NCBI GenBank assembly: GCA_021373255.1 | Contig: JAJFTD010000051.1 | Span: 1-32,076, forward strand | Direction of reading: 5' to 3' | Source of the DNA: a bacterium | Lineage (GTDB): Bacteria; Armatimonadota; UBA5829 | DNA length: 32,076 nucleotides | Shown here: positions 9,001 through 16,230 of the stretch, in pieces | Numbering within the stretch: the first letter of the stretch is position 1 | Layout: every line of letters begins with the position of its first letter | Notes under the pieces: model-generated | Told to the model about the DNA's origin: nothing | What the model saw: only the letters and a program-made list of their open reading frames with translations | Databases searched by the model: none | Made by a program: the position numbers and the translations under genes

Positions 9001-10404
9001 GTCACGCTCATCGGATAGCTTCATGCTCAAGCACTCGATGCCGGTGAGCTTACCGTTCTGGCCGACGAACCTCTTGGGGTTGGTGAGGAAGACGAACTTC
9101 ACGCCCTCTTTGATGGCGTCCTCTACTTCCACAGGGTCAGCGGGCATCTCGCGCTTGGTTCTGCGGTAGATTATGGTTACGTCTTTCGCACCGAGCTTAA
9201 CAGCGGTCCGGGCGATATCCATGGCGGCATTTCCAGCGCCAATCACGGCAACCTTGCTGCCGATCTGTACCTTCTCACCGAGGTTAACCTGCTTGATGAA
9301 GTCGATCCCAGGCCGAACGCCCTGCAGATCCTCGCCTTCAGCACCGAGTTCACTGCTCTTCTGTGCGCCCACTGCCGCGAACACGGCCTTGTAGCCACTC
9401 TGGAGCAGACTATCGATTGTGGTGTCGGTCCCTATAGGTGAGTTGCATTTTAGCTCAACGCCCTGGTCGAGAATGTCTTGAATCTGACTGTCCAGCACAT
9501 TGCGAGGGAGTCTAAATGCAGGGATACCGGCACGCATCATACCACCAGGCACCGATGCCGCCTCGAAAATCGTGACCCCGTAGCCCTTTCGGACTAGATA
9601 ATCCGCCGCCGCAAGCCCCGCAGGCCCCGAGCCGATAATCGCAACCTTTTCCGTCCTGGCAGGCTCTTTGCTTTTCGCACTCTGCTCTCCGCTGTTCTCA
9701 ATTACAAATCTCTTCAGATTTCTGATTGCAATGGGCTCACCATAACGACCCTGCTGGCATTCGCTTTCACACGGTCTGTGGCATACATAGCCGCAGATGA
9801 GGGGCAGAGGGTTATCTCTTCGGATAATTTCAGCCGCCTCAGCCAACTTGCCCTGGGCAACCAGCGCAACATAAGCCTGCGGGTTTTGGCCCATCGGGCA
9901 TGCGCTCACGCATGGCGGCCGCTCGTCCTTGGCTATGACATAAGCATTAGGCACAGCCTGCGCTGTTACTTTATGGATAGCAGTATGCTTTGCAAGCCCA
10001 CGGTTGAACGGGTCAGGCACGTGCACCGGGCAAACCTTTTCGCAGTCGCCGCACGCGTTGCACTTGTTCACGTCTACGAACCGGGCCTTCTGCTTCAGCT
10101 TAACTTTGAAGTTGCCGGGCTCACCGCTCATGTGCTCGATCTGAGACTGGGGAATGATCTCGATGTTCATGTTTCGAGTGCACTCCACCAGCTTGGGCGA
10201 GATAATACACGTGGCGCAGTCGCCTGTCGGGAATGTCTTGTCGAGTTGGGCCATCTTGCCGCCGATGCTCGGCGACTTTTCCACAAGGTAAACCTTGTAG
10301 CCGGAGTTTGCCAGGTCAAGCGACGCCTGAATACCAGCGACGCCGCCTCCGCAAACCATTACCGCTCCAACCGGGCCCGCACTCTCATCTTTTCTTGCTA
10401 CCAT
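6010..10404 (-). CDS. hdrA: Giant HdrA-GltD-HdrA fusion flavoprotein
   Basis: 1464 residues, GAGGT site 7 bases before the ATG. Order of modules: HdrA-type FAD domain (GGGVAGIQASLDLAN near 18) with FPTGDCATCIISPK and ferredoxin cysteines C115, C118, C121, C125; an inserted GltD/NfnB-like unit about 155-590 with its Cys-rich N-terminal part, FAD loop IGSGPAG (257-263) and NAD(P)H loop IGAGNAAMD (388-396); return to HdrA with a cysteine cluster from C621; then a second HdrA unit with GVFICHCGINIA (C925, C927), another FAD loop VIGGGPSGM near 1065, and C-terminal ferredoxin clusters from C1394 and C1427. HdrA is the flavin-bifurcating core of Hdr complexes. The GltD insert would let NAD(P)H feed or accept electrons directly. 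Ordinary HdrA is about 650 residues, so two HdrA copies are fused here. A purine-rich, low-complexity linker (minus-strand reading of 9662-9699) precedes the GltD FAD domain. Confidence 0.92.
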   Translation of the reverse strand: MVARKDESAGPVGAVMVCGGGVAGIQASLDLANSGYKVYLVEKSPSIGGKMAQLDKTFPTGDCATCIISPKLVECTRNMNIEIIPQSQIEHMSGEPGNFKVKLKQKARFVDVNKCNACGDCEKVCPVHVPDPFNRGLAKHTAIHKVTAQAVPNAYVIAKDERPPCVSACPMGQNPQAYVALVAQGKLAEAAEIIRRDNPLPLICGYVCHRPCESECQQGRYGEPIAIRNLKRFVIENSGEQSAKSKEPARTEKVAIIGSGPAGLAAADYLVRKGYGVTIFEAASVPGGMMRAGIPAFRLPRNVLDSQIQDILDQGVELKCNSPIGTDTTIDSLLQSGYKAVFAAVGAQKSSELGAEGEDLQGVRPGIDFIKQVNLGEKVQIGSKVAVIGAGNAAMDIARTAVKLGAKDVTIIYRRTKREMPADPVEVEDAIKEGVKFVFLTNPKRFVGQNGKLTGIECLSMKLSDERDASGRRRPVAVEGSEHIIQCDDAIMATGQKVDLGFATGSELCANKWGLLSVDPVTLATDKPGVFAGGDVVAGAGTLSEAVGAGKRAAESIDRFINGEDMVGDRTADSRVWTDEQHRQLELTHKREKRLKSARVKPDVEHGPYNQEQAMAEAGRCLACGICCECGECVKACLAKAIDHNMKDTYRDLAVGAVLLAPGYDEFDATQRGEFGFGRYDNVVTNVQFERLLSASGPYNGHLQRLSDGKEPKKIAFIQCVGSRDAANNRAYCSSVCCMAAIKESVIAMDHAPGLEVAVFYTDIRAFGKDFDRYYERAKNGGVHFERSLVSRVVEMPGSKSLRLSYIKGGKPVDEEFDIVVLSTGMRPSDEAIRTAGILGIELNSCGFCKSDEIATVAASRKGVFVAGAFQEPKDIPETVTQASAAAAMAMELLSPARGTMVADKQYPKEQDLADAVPRIGVFICHCGINIASVVDVEKVVEAAKDMPFVAYAENAVYVCADNTQDRMKELIKEHNLNRLVVASCTPRTHEALFRETARECGLNPFLVDMANIRDQCSWVHSQEPDAATNKAIDLVKMATGRAARLTPLMTEELSVVQSALVIGGGPSGMTAALSLAKQGYMVNLIEKSSSLSGRLASGDLRDRLTADVENHPLIKTYLSAKVAKLAGHVGHFISEVKTPEGTVEISHGALLVATGGIEYKPTEYLYGQDRRILTQRELEARIAAVSELPARPTVAMIQCVGSRNEQRPFCSRSCCTDAVKNAIRIKEMRPDAKVVVLYRDMRTYGMNELFYQKAREMGVLFLRYAPENPPEVAGGDKLKLKFMETELAMPVNLDIDLLVLSAGTSPALDNEEVSELAKIPLNNDGFFLEAHVKLRPVDFASEGIFLCGSAHSPKTTIENMQQARAAAGRAATILSKKTMVVGGQVSRVDTRKCVSCLTCMKVCPYGAPEVSTLNGKNRVEVQAAKCMGCGSCAAACPAKAIQLQHFMDAQVEGAIEALLGGTC

Positions 10405-10409
10405 ATCAT

Positions 10410-11267
10410 CTACCTCGCCAGTATCGCTGAAGGGTCTACCATCAGTTTGTTGATCCCAAGCGCGGCATCGGGTATTCCGAGCGCGTGTCCCAGGAGCTGA
10501 GTGAAGTAGAACACCGGCAGTCCGATCTTTTCGCCCGTTGCTTTCTCTACATCCGCCTGCCTGAGGTCAAGGTTCGACTGACAGAGCGGGCACGCGGCGA
10601 CTATGCAGTCCGCCCCGCTCTGTTTCGCCATGCGGAGAATGTCCCCGCTCAAGCGTTCTACTGTTTCAGTGCGGGTGATCGAGAAACTTGCTCCGCAGCA
10701 CTCCGTCTTGTAAGGCCACTCCACAGGCTCCGCACCCGCCGCAGCCATTATGTTGTCCATCAATTGAGGGTCCTCGGGATCGTTGAGGATACTCAGTTCT
10801 TTGGGCCTGGTGAGGAGGCATCCGTAGTAACAGGCCACCTTGAGCCCACTAAGGCTCTTCACCACACTGTCCTTGATCTCAGAAAGCCCGATATCTTCGT
10901 TCAAAACTTGCAAGAAGTGCCGGATCTTCAATCCTCCCGCATACTCCCTGCCGGTAATCTCGGCAACTTGAGCCCGAAGATCAGCATTTTCAGCCAGGGC
11001 AACGTTTGCGCTTGCCAACCTGCTGTAACATGACGCGCAGCAGACTACCACATCTTTGCCCATATCCTGTGCAATGGCCAGGTTTCGCGCGGGCAGCGAT
11101 GCCGCCAGCAGCGAATCGGTGGCGTGAGCCGGTGTGGACCCGCAGCAGGACCAATCCGGTATTTCCTCCAGCTCGACTCCCAGAGCCTCGGCTACTGCGA
11201 GTGTTGACATCCGAAAATCACCGGCGGTCGATTCCATCGAGCATCCGGGGAAGAAAGCATACTTCAT
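10410..11267 (-). CDS. hdrB: HdrB, heterodisulfide reductase subunit B
   Basis: 285 residues with the two CCG domains that bind the non-cubane [4Fe-4S] pair in HdrB. Domain 1 spans about residues 9-80 (FFPGCSME, DWSCCGSTPAH, CCASCYSRL) and domain 2 about 147-237 (YYGCLLTRP, TECCGASFS, AACPLCQSNLD). In methanogens HdrB reduces the CoM-S-S-CoB heterodisulfide; in bacteria the disulfide is often unknown or the subunit serves as an electron relay. It overlaps hdrC by 4 bases and stops 5 bases before the hdrA start. In the MetFV-HdrABC context it probably sits between HdrC and the rest of the complex. Family length is normal. Confidence 0.93.
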   Translation of the reverse strand: MKYAFFPGCSMESTAGDFRMSTLAVAEALGVELEEIPDWSCCGSTPAHATDSLLAASLPARNLAIAQDMGKDVVVCCASCYSRLASANVALAENADLRAQVAEITGREYAGGLKIRHFLQVLNEDIGLSEIKDSVVKSLSGLKVACYYGCLLTRPKELSILNDPEDPQLMDNIMAAAGAEPVEWPYKTECCGASFSITRTETVERLSGDILRMAKQSGADCIVAACPLCQSNLDLRQADVEKATGEKIGLPVFYFTQLLGHALGIPDAALGINKLMVDPSAILAR

Positions 11268-11827
11268 CGCTTTGCCCTCCGTGCGCGCACCTTATCGAAA
11301 ATTGCTGATACCGACTTCGCGGCCCTTGTGCGAGGTGGGAAGATCTTCATCTTTCCCTTGAGCAGCATTGTCGGGAACTTGGCCAGGTCGCTGAAAAGGT
11401 CGCGAGCGCGCATTTTGTAGAAGCCCATCATACCAAGCTCATACACCCGGCCGAACTGCTTCATAGACTTGAGCATCTCATTATTAAAGATATTTATCTT
11501 CTCAAGATCCTGCGACGGCGCTGTTTGAGTCATCTCGCGGAGCTTGTCCACGAGGGCGGGGGTGTCCACCTTCATTGGACAGCGCGATACGCAGGTGTGG
11601 CATGAGACGCATGTCCATATAGCCTTGCTCTTCAGCAGCTCATCTTCCATTCCCATAAGCACCATCCGGTTCATCTGGTGGGGGAGGATGTCTGTCTCCA
11701 GCCGCATTGTGCAGCCGGCGGAGCACCTGGCGCACTGCAGGCACGATGCCAGGTTCAACTTCCCCTCAGGGTCGAGCTTTTCGAGGAGCCCCTGGTTTAC
11801 TGATGTTATCGTAGCCGGGTTATTCAT
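11264..11827 (-). CDS. hdrC: HdrC, ferredoxin-like subunit of heterodisulfide reductase
   Basis: 187 residues with two classical [4Fe-4S] motifs, CLQCARCSAGC near 29-39 and CVSCHTCVSRCP near 73-84, followed by a helical, basic C-terminal tail typical of HdrC. It should carry electrons between HdrA and HdrB. It overlaps the preceding glutaminase/GXGXG gene by 8 bases and the following hdrB by 4, so the glutamate-synthase and Hdr parts are translationally linked rather than merely adjacent. Confidence 0.93.
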   Translation of the reverse strand: MNNPATITSVNQGLLEKLDPEGKLNLASCLQCARCSAGCTMRLETDILPHQMNRMVLMGMEDELLKSKAIWTCVSCHTCVSRCPMKVDTPALVDKLREMTQTAPSQDLEKINIFNNEMLKSMKQFGRVYELGMMGFYKMRARDLFSDLAKFPTMLLKGKMKIFPPRTRAAKSVSAIFDKVRARRAKR

Positions 11828-14447
11828 CTGATTCCTCGTCGTTGTTCATCACATCATCGTCCGCCGCGGTGGCTGCTGCAGCGGCGACTTTCTTCTGTGC
11901 CGGGGCAACCTTCCGGTAGATCTTGCTCGGGTCCATCTCGGTCCCGTCCACAGTAAGCAGCCGCGAGACAGGGATATCAAACAGTTGCTCGTTCTCTTCA
12001 AGATACGGCTTGATAAGTTGCCAGTCCGCATCAGTGAGTTCGTAATACTCGCCGCCATTGAGCTGTTCGTTGTCCAGCGTCATGTGTGGGTCGCGCACGT
12101 AAATCGCGCCGCCCGATGCCAACGAGAACAGGTTGGAACCCGAATATGGCGTATCCAAGTCAATCACGCTGCCGTCTTCATCAAGTCGCACGCCGTTGAG
12201 TATAACGAACCCGCCGCCATTAAGTGGATCACCGGCCATGAACGACTCAGCCAGAAAGTCCAGGCAGGTGCCGTTAATAGTTACCCTTGGCCGTCCTACG
12301 GAGTTGATCAACGGTCGCCCTGCGGCGTTGCCCTTCACATACACGGTGCCGCCCTTCGCGCCATACATGAACGTCTGCCCGACGTCCCCGTGCACTACCA
12401 ACCGGCCCTCTCTCATAATTTGAGCGAGCTGGTCCTGTGCGTTACCGTGCACTGTTACTGTTGCGCCGTCCAGTCCCGAAGCCAGGTAGTCGCCGGTGCT
12501 GTCGTAGGCATCAATTACACAACCCTGCGAATCCGGCCCAAGGCCGACACCAAGGAATCTCTGCCCCACATAACCGTGGCAGATAAACTGCTTCCAGCCC
12601 AGCTCGTAGGCTTCATAGACCACTCGCGCGTCGCACTCGTCACCCTCGGGTGGGAAGTCGTGACCGTTTACGACCAGCACTTCCTCCAGCCCATTGGGCG
12701 CCCGGAGCATGCCCCTGGTCTCCCAGTCGATCCTCGCATATTTTGATGCAGCCTCACCCGTAATCGACGGTACTCCACCCAGCACCGCAGCCAGAGCCTT
12801 GTTGACAGCCTCAACTATGCGACCTCGCTGGTTGGGACCGGTCTGGTAGCGGCGGTCGATCATCAGCGTGAAAGCGTTAATAGCAGCCGCCCGCTCGGGG
12901 TCAGTCTTCGCGCTCTCGGCCACGCGAGTGCAGAAAGCCTTAAAGTCCTCCAGGGACATCCCAGCCGATGCGGATCTGAGCACCTGGAACAGCGACCACC
13001 CGCTCACATCAGTCAACGCACTGGAAATCCCCTGCACGGCAGACGCAAGCTCCACCGGGTCTCCAGTTCTCTGCTCTCTGCTCTTAGCTCTCCGCTCCCT
13101 GCCAAACTTATCAGTGCAGTTCAGCTTATAGGTGCCGTCGCCCTGGTGTTTGACTGTGAACATGAACGACCCGCCGTCGGTGTAGCTGCCGCCGCGAGCA
13201 TTCCAATAATCGTCCGCTACAGTGCAGAACCGGCTGTCCTCGCAGGCAAGGCTTGCAAGAGTGGCATCAATCGCCTGCTTTTCAGAGCAAACAAGGCCGA
13301 TCTGCACCTCACCATCCTGCAGCGCAAAAACCTGAGGCCGGAGCATGGCGGTGTCGGTGATTCCCAGGAGCTGGAACGCATCGTTTTCGACATCGTTGCG
13401 GGCGATGATGAAGAACCATGGCCCGTCCGGCGACGCATGAATGTGTCCCTGCTGAATCCTGCGGTAGACTTCCTGTTTTTCTTTGGGAAGCATATCGAAG
13501 TCACGCTCGCTCGTAGGCGCCAGACCCTCGATTATGTATTCCAGCGGGTACTTGTAAACGCGGTTCCACAAGTCGAACACCAGAATTGAGACCTCAGTGT
13601 CCGTGAGGAACAGCGGCTTGATGTTGCGCTGGGCGAGGTATTCACATACGGAATAGTAGTTCGCGAAGTCGCCGTTGTGCACCAGGGCCTCGTTCATCCC
13701 GCAGAACGGGTGCGCGCCGCCAGGGTGCCACACGCGGCCTCTAGTTGGATAGCGCTGGTGGGCGATCCATACATGTGCCTTGAAATCGTCGAGCTGATAA
13801 TAATTTACGATCAGTTCAGCATAACCAACGATCTTCAATATGATCATATTGCGGCCCTGCGACATCACAAAGGCCTGCTTGTCACCCAGCGCTGCATAAT
13901 ACTGGGTGTTGAGCGCGAAGGCGTTCTGATACATGAACTCTTCTTCTATATCACGCTCGCCGAGTCCCACAAGCCCACGCTCCTGCGCGAACTTCGCGAG
14001 CACGTCCTTCTTCGGCTTTACAAAGTATCTCTGGATGTCCGGTGGCCTAACGTCCAGCCCGTCTATCTCCCGATAGTCCTCAACGTGCGGCACGCTCTGC
14101 GAGTGGTGCACATCGAACATCGGCGTCACGAACTCCGCTTCCACCGTGTTCAGGCACTTCGGGTCCAGCAGAGCTATCTGTAGGATATAGTCGTTATCCA
14201 GTATCTCCCGCGTCACACCCATCTGCTCCGGCACCAGACCGACCGCTGCTATGCCGCCGCCCTTGCCGTTGCCACGGTTGTGCATCTGGACTGATGGCTC
14301 ATATATATGCTTACCGCCCACGGGTATGCTGCACGCAAACCCCGTAACGCCGCATCCGCCCTCTTCTTCAGTATGCGCGGGTTCCGACGGGCTCCAGCCC
14401 TCCATCATCCACTGCCTGCTCTGTATCAGTTTATCTGCTATGCTCAT
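11820..14447 (-). CDS. Glutamate synthase glutaminase (class II GATase) + GXGXG subunit
   Basis: 875 residues from ATG at 14447, preferred because AGGA lies 8 bases upstream; a TTG eight codons earlier has no site. After about 31 residues comes GGCGVTGF, whose C32 would be the N-terminal nucleophile of a class II amidotransferase once the propeptide is removed. HQRYPTRGRVWHP and LVHNGDFANYY are the conserved glutamine-binding elements. Residues about 600-800 form the GXGXG beta-helix (RLVVHGDVGQTFMYGAKGG, GNAAGRPLINS). The tail is Ala/Lys then Asp/Glu-rich (ATAADDDVMNNDEESDE). The FMN domain found between these in standard GltB is missing and is supplied by the next genes upstream, as in split archaeal-type or GlxBCD/MgsABC systems. 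Between domains is a purine-rich linker (RRAKSREQRTG) that looks like a repeat inserted in frame. Confidence 0.88.
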   Translation of the reverse strand: MSIADKLIQSRQWMMEGWSPSEPAHTEEEGGCGVTGFACSIPVGGKHIYEPSVQMHNRGNGKGGGIAAVGLVPEQMGVTREILDNDYILQIALLDPKCLNTVEAEFVTPMFDVHHSQSVPHVEDYREIDGLDVRPPDIQRYFVKPKKDVLAKFAQERGLVGLGERDIEEEFMYQNAFALNTQYYAALGDKQAFVMSQGRNMIILKIVGYAELIVNYYQLDDFKAHVWIAHQRYPTRGRVWHPGGAHPFCGMNEALVHNGDFANYYSVCEYLAQRNIKPLFLTDTEVSILVFDLWNRVYKYPLEYIIEGLAPTSERDFDMLPKEKQEVYRRIQQGHIHASPDGPWFFIIARNDVENDAFQLLGITDTAMLRPQVFALQDGEVQIGLVCSEKQAIDATLASLACEDSRFCTVADDYWNARGGSYTDGGSFMFTVKHQGDGTYKLNCTDKFGRERRAKSREQRTGDPVELASAVQGISSALTDVSGWSLFQVLRSASAGMSLEDFKAFCTRVAESAKTDPERAAAINAFTLMIDRRYQTGPNQRGRIVEAVNKALAAVLGGVPSITGEAASKYARIDWETRGMLRAPNGLEEVLVVNGHDFPPEGDECDARVVYEAYELGWKQFICHGYVGQRFLGVGLGPDSQGCVIDAYDSTGDYLASGLDGATVTVHGNAQDQLAQIMREGRLVVHGDVGQTFMYGAKGGTVYVKGNAAGRPLINSVGRPRVTINGTCLDFLAESFMAGDPLNGGGFVILNGVRLDEDGSVIDLDTPYSGSNLFSLASGGAIYVRDPHMTLDNEQLNGGEYYELTDADWQLIKPYLEENEQLFDIPVSRLLTVDGTEMDPSKIYRKVAPAQKKVAAAAATAADDDVMNNDEESDE

Positions 14448-14490
14448 AATCCAAGTCCTATGAAAGGTCAAAAGGTCAAAAAGTTATAAG

Positions 14491-14674
14491 GTTGCGTTGT
14501 TTCGGGAAATCCCTTCGCTCTAACTTATATTAGGTACTATCTCCCAGAGCACGATACTTCGGGACAAGTTTTTCGTCCCGAAGTCCTGGCTCTTCGAACT
14601 GCTTCGGGACGAAAAGCAGTCCCGAAGCATAAAAAGTTGCGTTGCGTTGTTTCGGGAAACCCTTTTCCCGAAAC
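14491..14674. repeat. Array of TTCGGGA palindromes between 19-base direct repeats
   Basis: This 242-base space inside the operon has no gene. The 19-mer GTTGCGTTGTTTCGGGAAA occurs at 14491-14509 and again at 14641-14659. Between them are hairpin 1 (arms ACTTCGGGAC 14556-14565 and GTCCCGAAGT 14575-14584, with an outer AGAGC/GCTCT pair) and hairpin 2 (TGCTTCGGGAC 14600-14610 with GTCCCGAAGCA 14619-14629). A third hairpin, GTTTCGGGA/TCCCGAAAC, spans 14649-14674. No T-run follows on the minus strand, so these are REP-like rather than terminators, though they may affect mRNA stability. Confidence 0.8.
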
Positions 14675-14689
14675 CGCCGAGTCAGACTT

Positions 14690-16228
14690 CTAGGCTTCTT
14701 CGTAATCCAGATGCCTCAACAAATCCGTCCGGCCGCGCAGTTCCTTCACATCGCTCATCCCGAACCTGCTCAGGATGTCTACCAACTGCAGCCGCCACGC
14801 GTGGAGCATGTTTATCAACCTCTGAGTGCCCCACTCGATATCCATCTTCTTGACCATCTCGGCGTCTGTGGTCGCTATGCCGCGAGCGCAGCCTTTGCCG
14901 CTCTCGCACTTTCCGCAGCGGATGCATCCCAGGGCCACCATCTCGGGCGTGCCGATCACTACTCCATCAGCGCCCAATGCAATCGCCTTAGCCATATCCC
15001 AAGGGGTCCGAATGCCGCCACTGACGATCAGCGTCACTTCGTCGCGGATTCCCTCTTCCACCAGGAACCGCGCTACCTTGGGGATTGCATACTCGATAGG
15101 CATTGCAATGTTCTTCTTTGCAATGTCAGGAGCCGCACCCGTTCCGCCGTAGCTGCCGTCGAGGTGGACGATATTCGCGCCTGCGAAGTATGATCCTACT
15201 GCGACCATGTCAACGTCGATAGGTGTAGAGACTTTTGCCGATACCAGCGCGCGCGGGTTAACGTGCCTTATCCAGTCCACGTGTTTTTTGTGGTCTTCGA
15301 TTGAGTAGACGCTGTGGAATGGGAATGGCGAGAATAATGACGTTCCCGGCACTGCACCGCGCATCGCCGCAACCGCAGGTGTGTTCTTATCTCCAAGCAG
15401 GTGGCCGCCCAGTCCCGGCTTCGCACCCTGTGCATATTTAAACTCGACTATGCGCGCGCGGCGGATTGTCTCCTCACGCACACCAAAGAGCCCCGTGGCA
15501 ACCTGCGTGATCATGTGATCTTTGTAAGGAATCAATCGGTCGATGTAACCACCCTCACCTGTGCAACTGAAGATGTTCCACGCCGTCGCCGCACGAGCTT
15601 TGCTCAGGATTGTGACTGGGCTTACCGATCCGAACGACATTCCTCCGCCGTATACCGGCAGGTCAATGGTGATCTTAGGCCGCCCGTCTTCCCTGCGATT
15701 CAAGGGAATAGCTGTGCTGATCTCGTCCGGGTTTGTGCGCTGGCCGTTCTCGGGGAACTTAAACCGTATCTTGTCGAACCCACCGCCGGAGTTGCCGACC
15801 TCGCTTTCGAGTTCACCTTCAGGTAATTCTCCGGTCTCGGCCATGTGCCAGGTCGAGAGAATCAAGTCAGCCGTCCAGCGGAAATCGCCCAATGATTTAT
15901 AGAGCGGGAGCACTTCTGTGCGCAGCGCCTTTTGAGGGCAGTTGTCCACGCAGTAGGTACCGTTCTTCTTGCATGTTTCCGCTGTGCACTTGGATTCTAG
16001 CGGGCGAACGAACCCCGCGTAGCCTTCGGGCCGCACGTGAACGCCGTTTGGACATATCTCCGCACACTTGCCGCACTTCTTGCACAGCTCTTCGTAGCGC
16101 CACACCCGATATTTGCCGAGCTGGTTGCGCCACCGGTCCGGCGCGGGCTTCACTTCACGCTTCGGTACCGACAGGCCAAGGTCGTGGTCGGGTCTTATGG
16201 GTCTGTGCGGGTCAACAGTTATTGCCAT
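14690..16228 (-). CDS. gltB: Glutamate synthase FMN/Fe-S subunit with N-terminal ferredoxin domain
   Basis: 512 residues from ATG at 16228, set by GGAGG 7 bases upstream and 2 bases after the preceding stop. The N-terminus has ferredoxin cysteines (CKKCGKCAEICPNG, then CTAETCKKNGTYCVDNCP). The rest is the FMN-binding TIM barrel of glutamate synthase: GGGMSFGSVS, NIFSCTGEGGY, GAKPGLGGHL, HLDGSYGGTGAAP, SGGIRTPWDMAKAIALGADG, then the [3Fe-4S] motif CIRCGKCESGKGCARGI. All expected landmarks are present, so it should be the active 2-oxoglutarate amidating subunit, taking ammonia from the GATase encoded downstream and electrons from its clusters. The 242-base gap to the GATase gene is filled with repeats. 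Confidence 0.9.
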   Translation of the reverse strand: MAITVDPHRPIRPDHDLGLSVPKREVKPAPDRWRNQLGKYRVWRYEELCKKCGKCAEICPNGVHVRPEGYAGFVRPLESKCTAETCKKNGTYCVDNCPQKALRTEVLPLYKSLGDFRWTADLILSTWHMAETGELPEGELESEVGNSGGGFDKIRFKFPENGQRTNPDEISTAIPLNRREDGRPKITIDLPVYGGGMSFGSVSPVTILSKARAATAWNIFSCTGEGGYIDRLIPYKDHMITQVATGLFGVREETIRRARIVEFKYAQGAKPGLGGHLLGDKNTPAVAAMRGAVPGTSLFSPFPFHSVYSIEDHKKHVDWIRHVNPRALVSAKVSTPIDVDMVAVGSYFAGANIVHLDGSYGGTGAAPDIAKKNIAMPIEYAIPKVARFLVEEGIRDEVTLIVSGGIRTPWDMAKAIALGADGVVIGTPEMVALGCIRCGKCESGKGCARGIATTDAEMVKKMDIEWGTQRLINMLHAWRLQLVDILSRFGMSDVKELRGRTDLLRHLDYEEA

Positions 16229-16230
16229 TT

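Noticed and set aside
8299-9018. Plus-strand open frames across hdrA and the glt genes
   Set aside because: They lie opposite highly conserved minus-strand domains and have no family features or ribosome sites.
14448-14471. TTG start eight codons upstream for the GATase gene
   Set aside because: ATG at 14447 has AGGA at good spacing, and the TTG has none.
14556-14629. TTCGGGAC hairpins as intrinsic terminators between operon genes
   Set aside because: No T-run follows on the transcribed strand and the downstream genes have no evident separate promoter.
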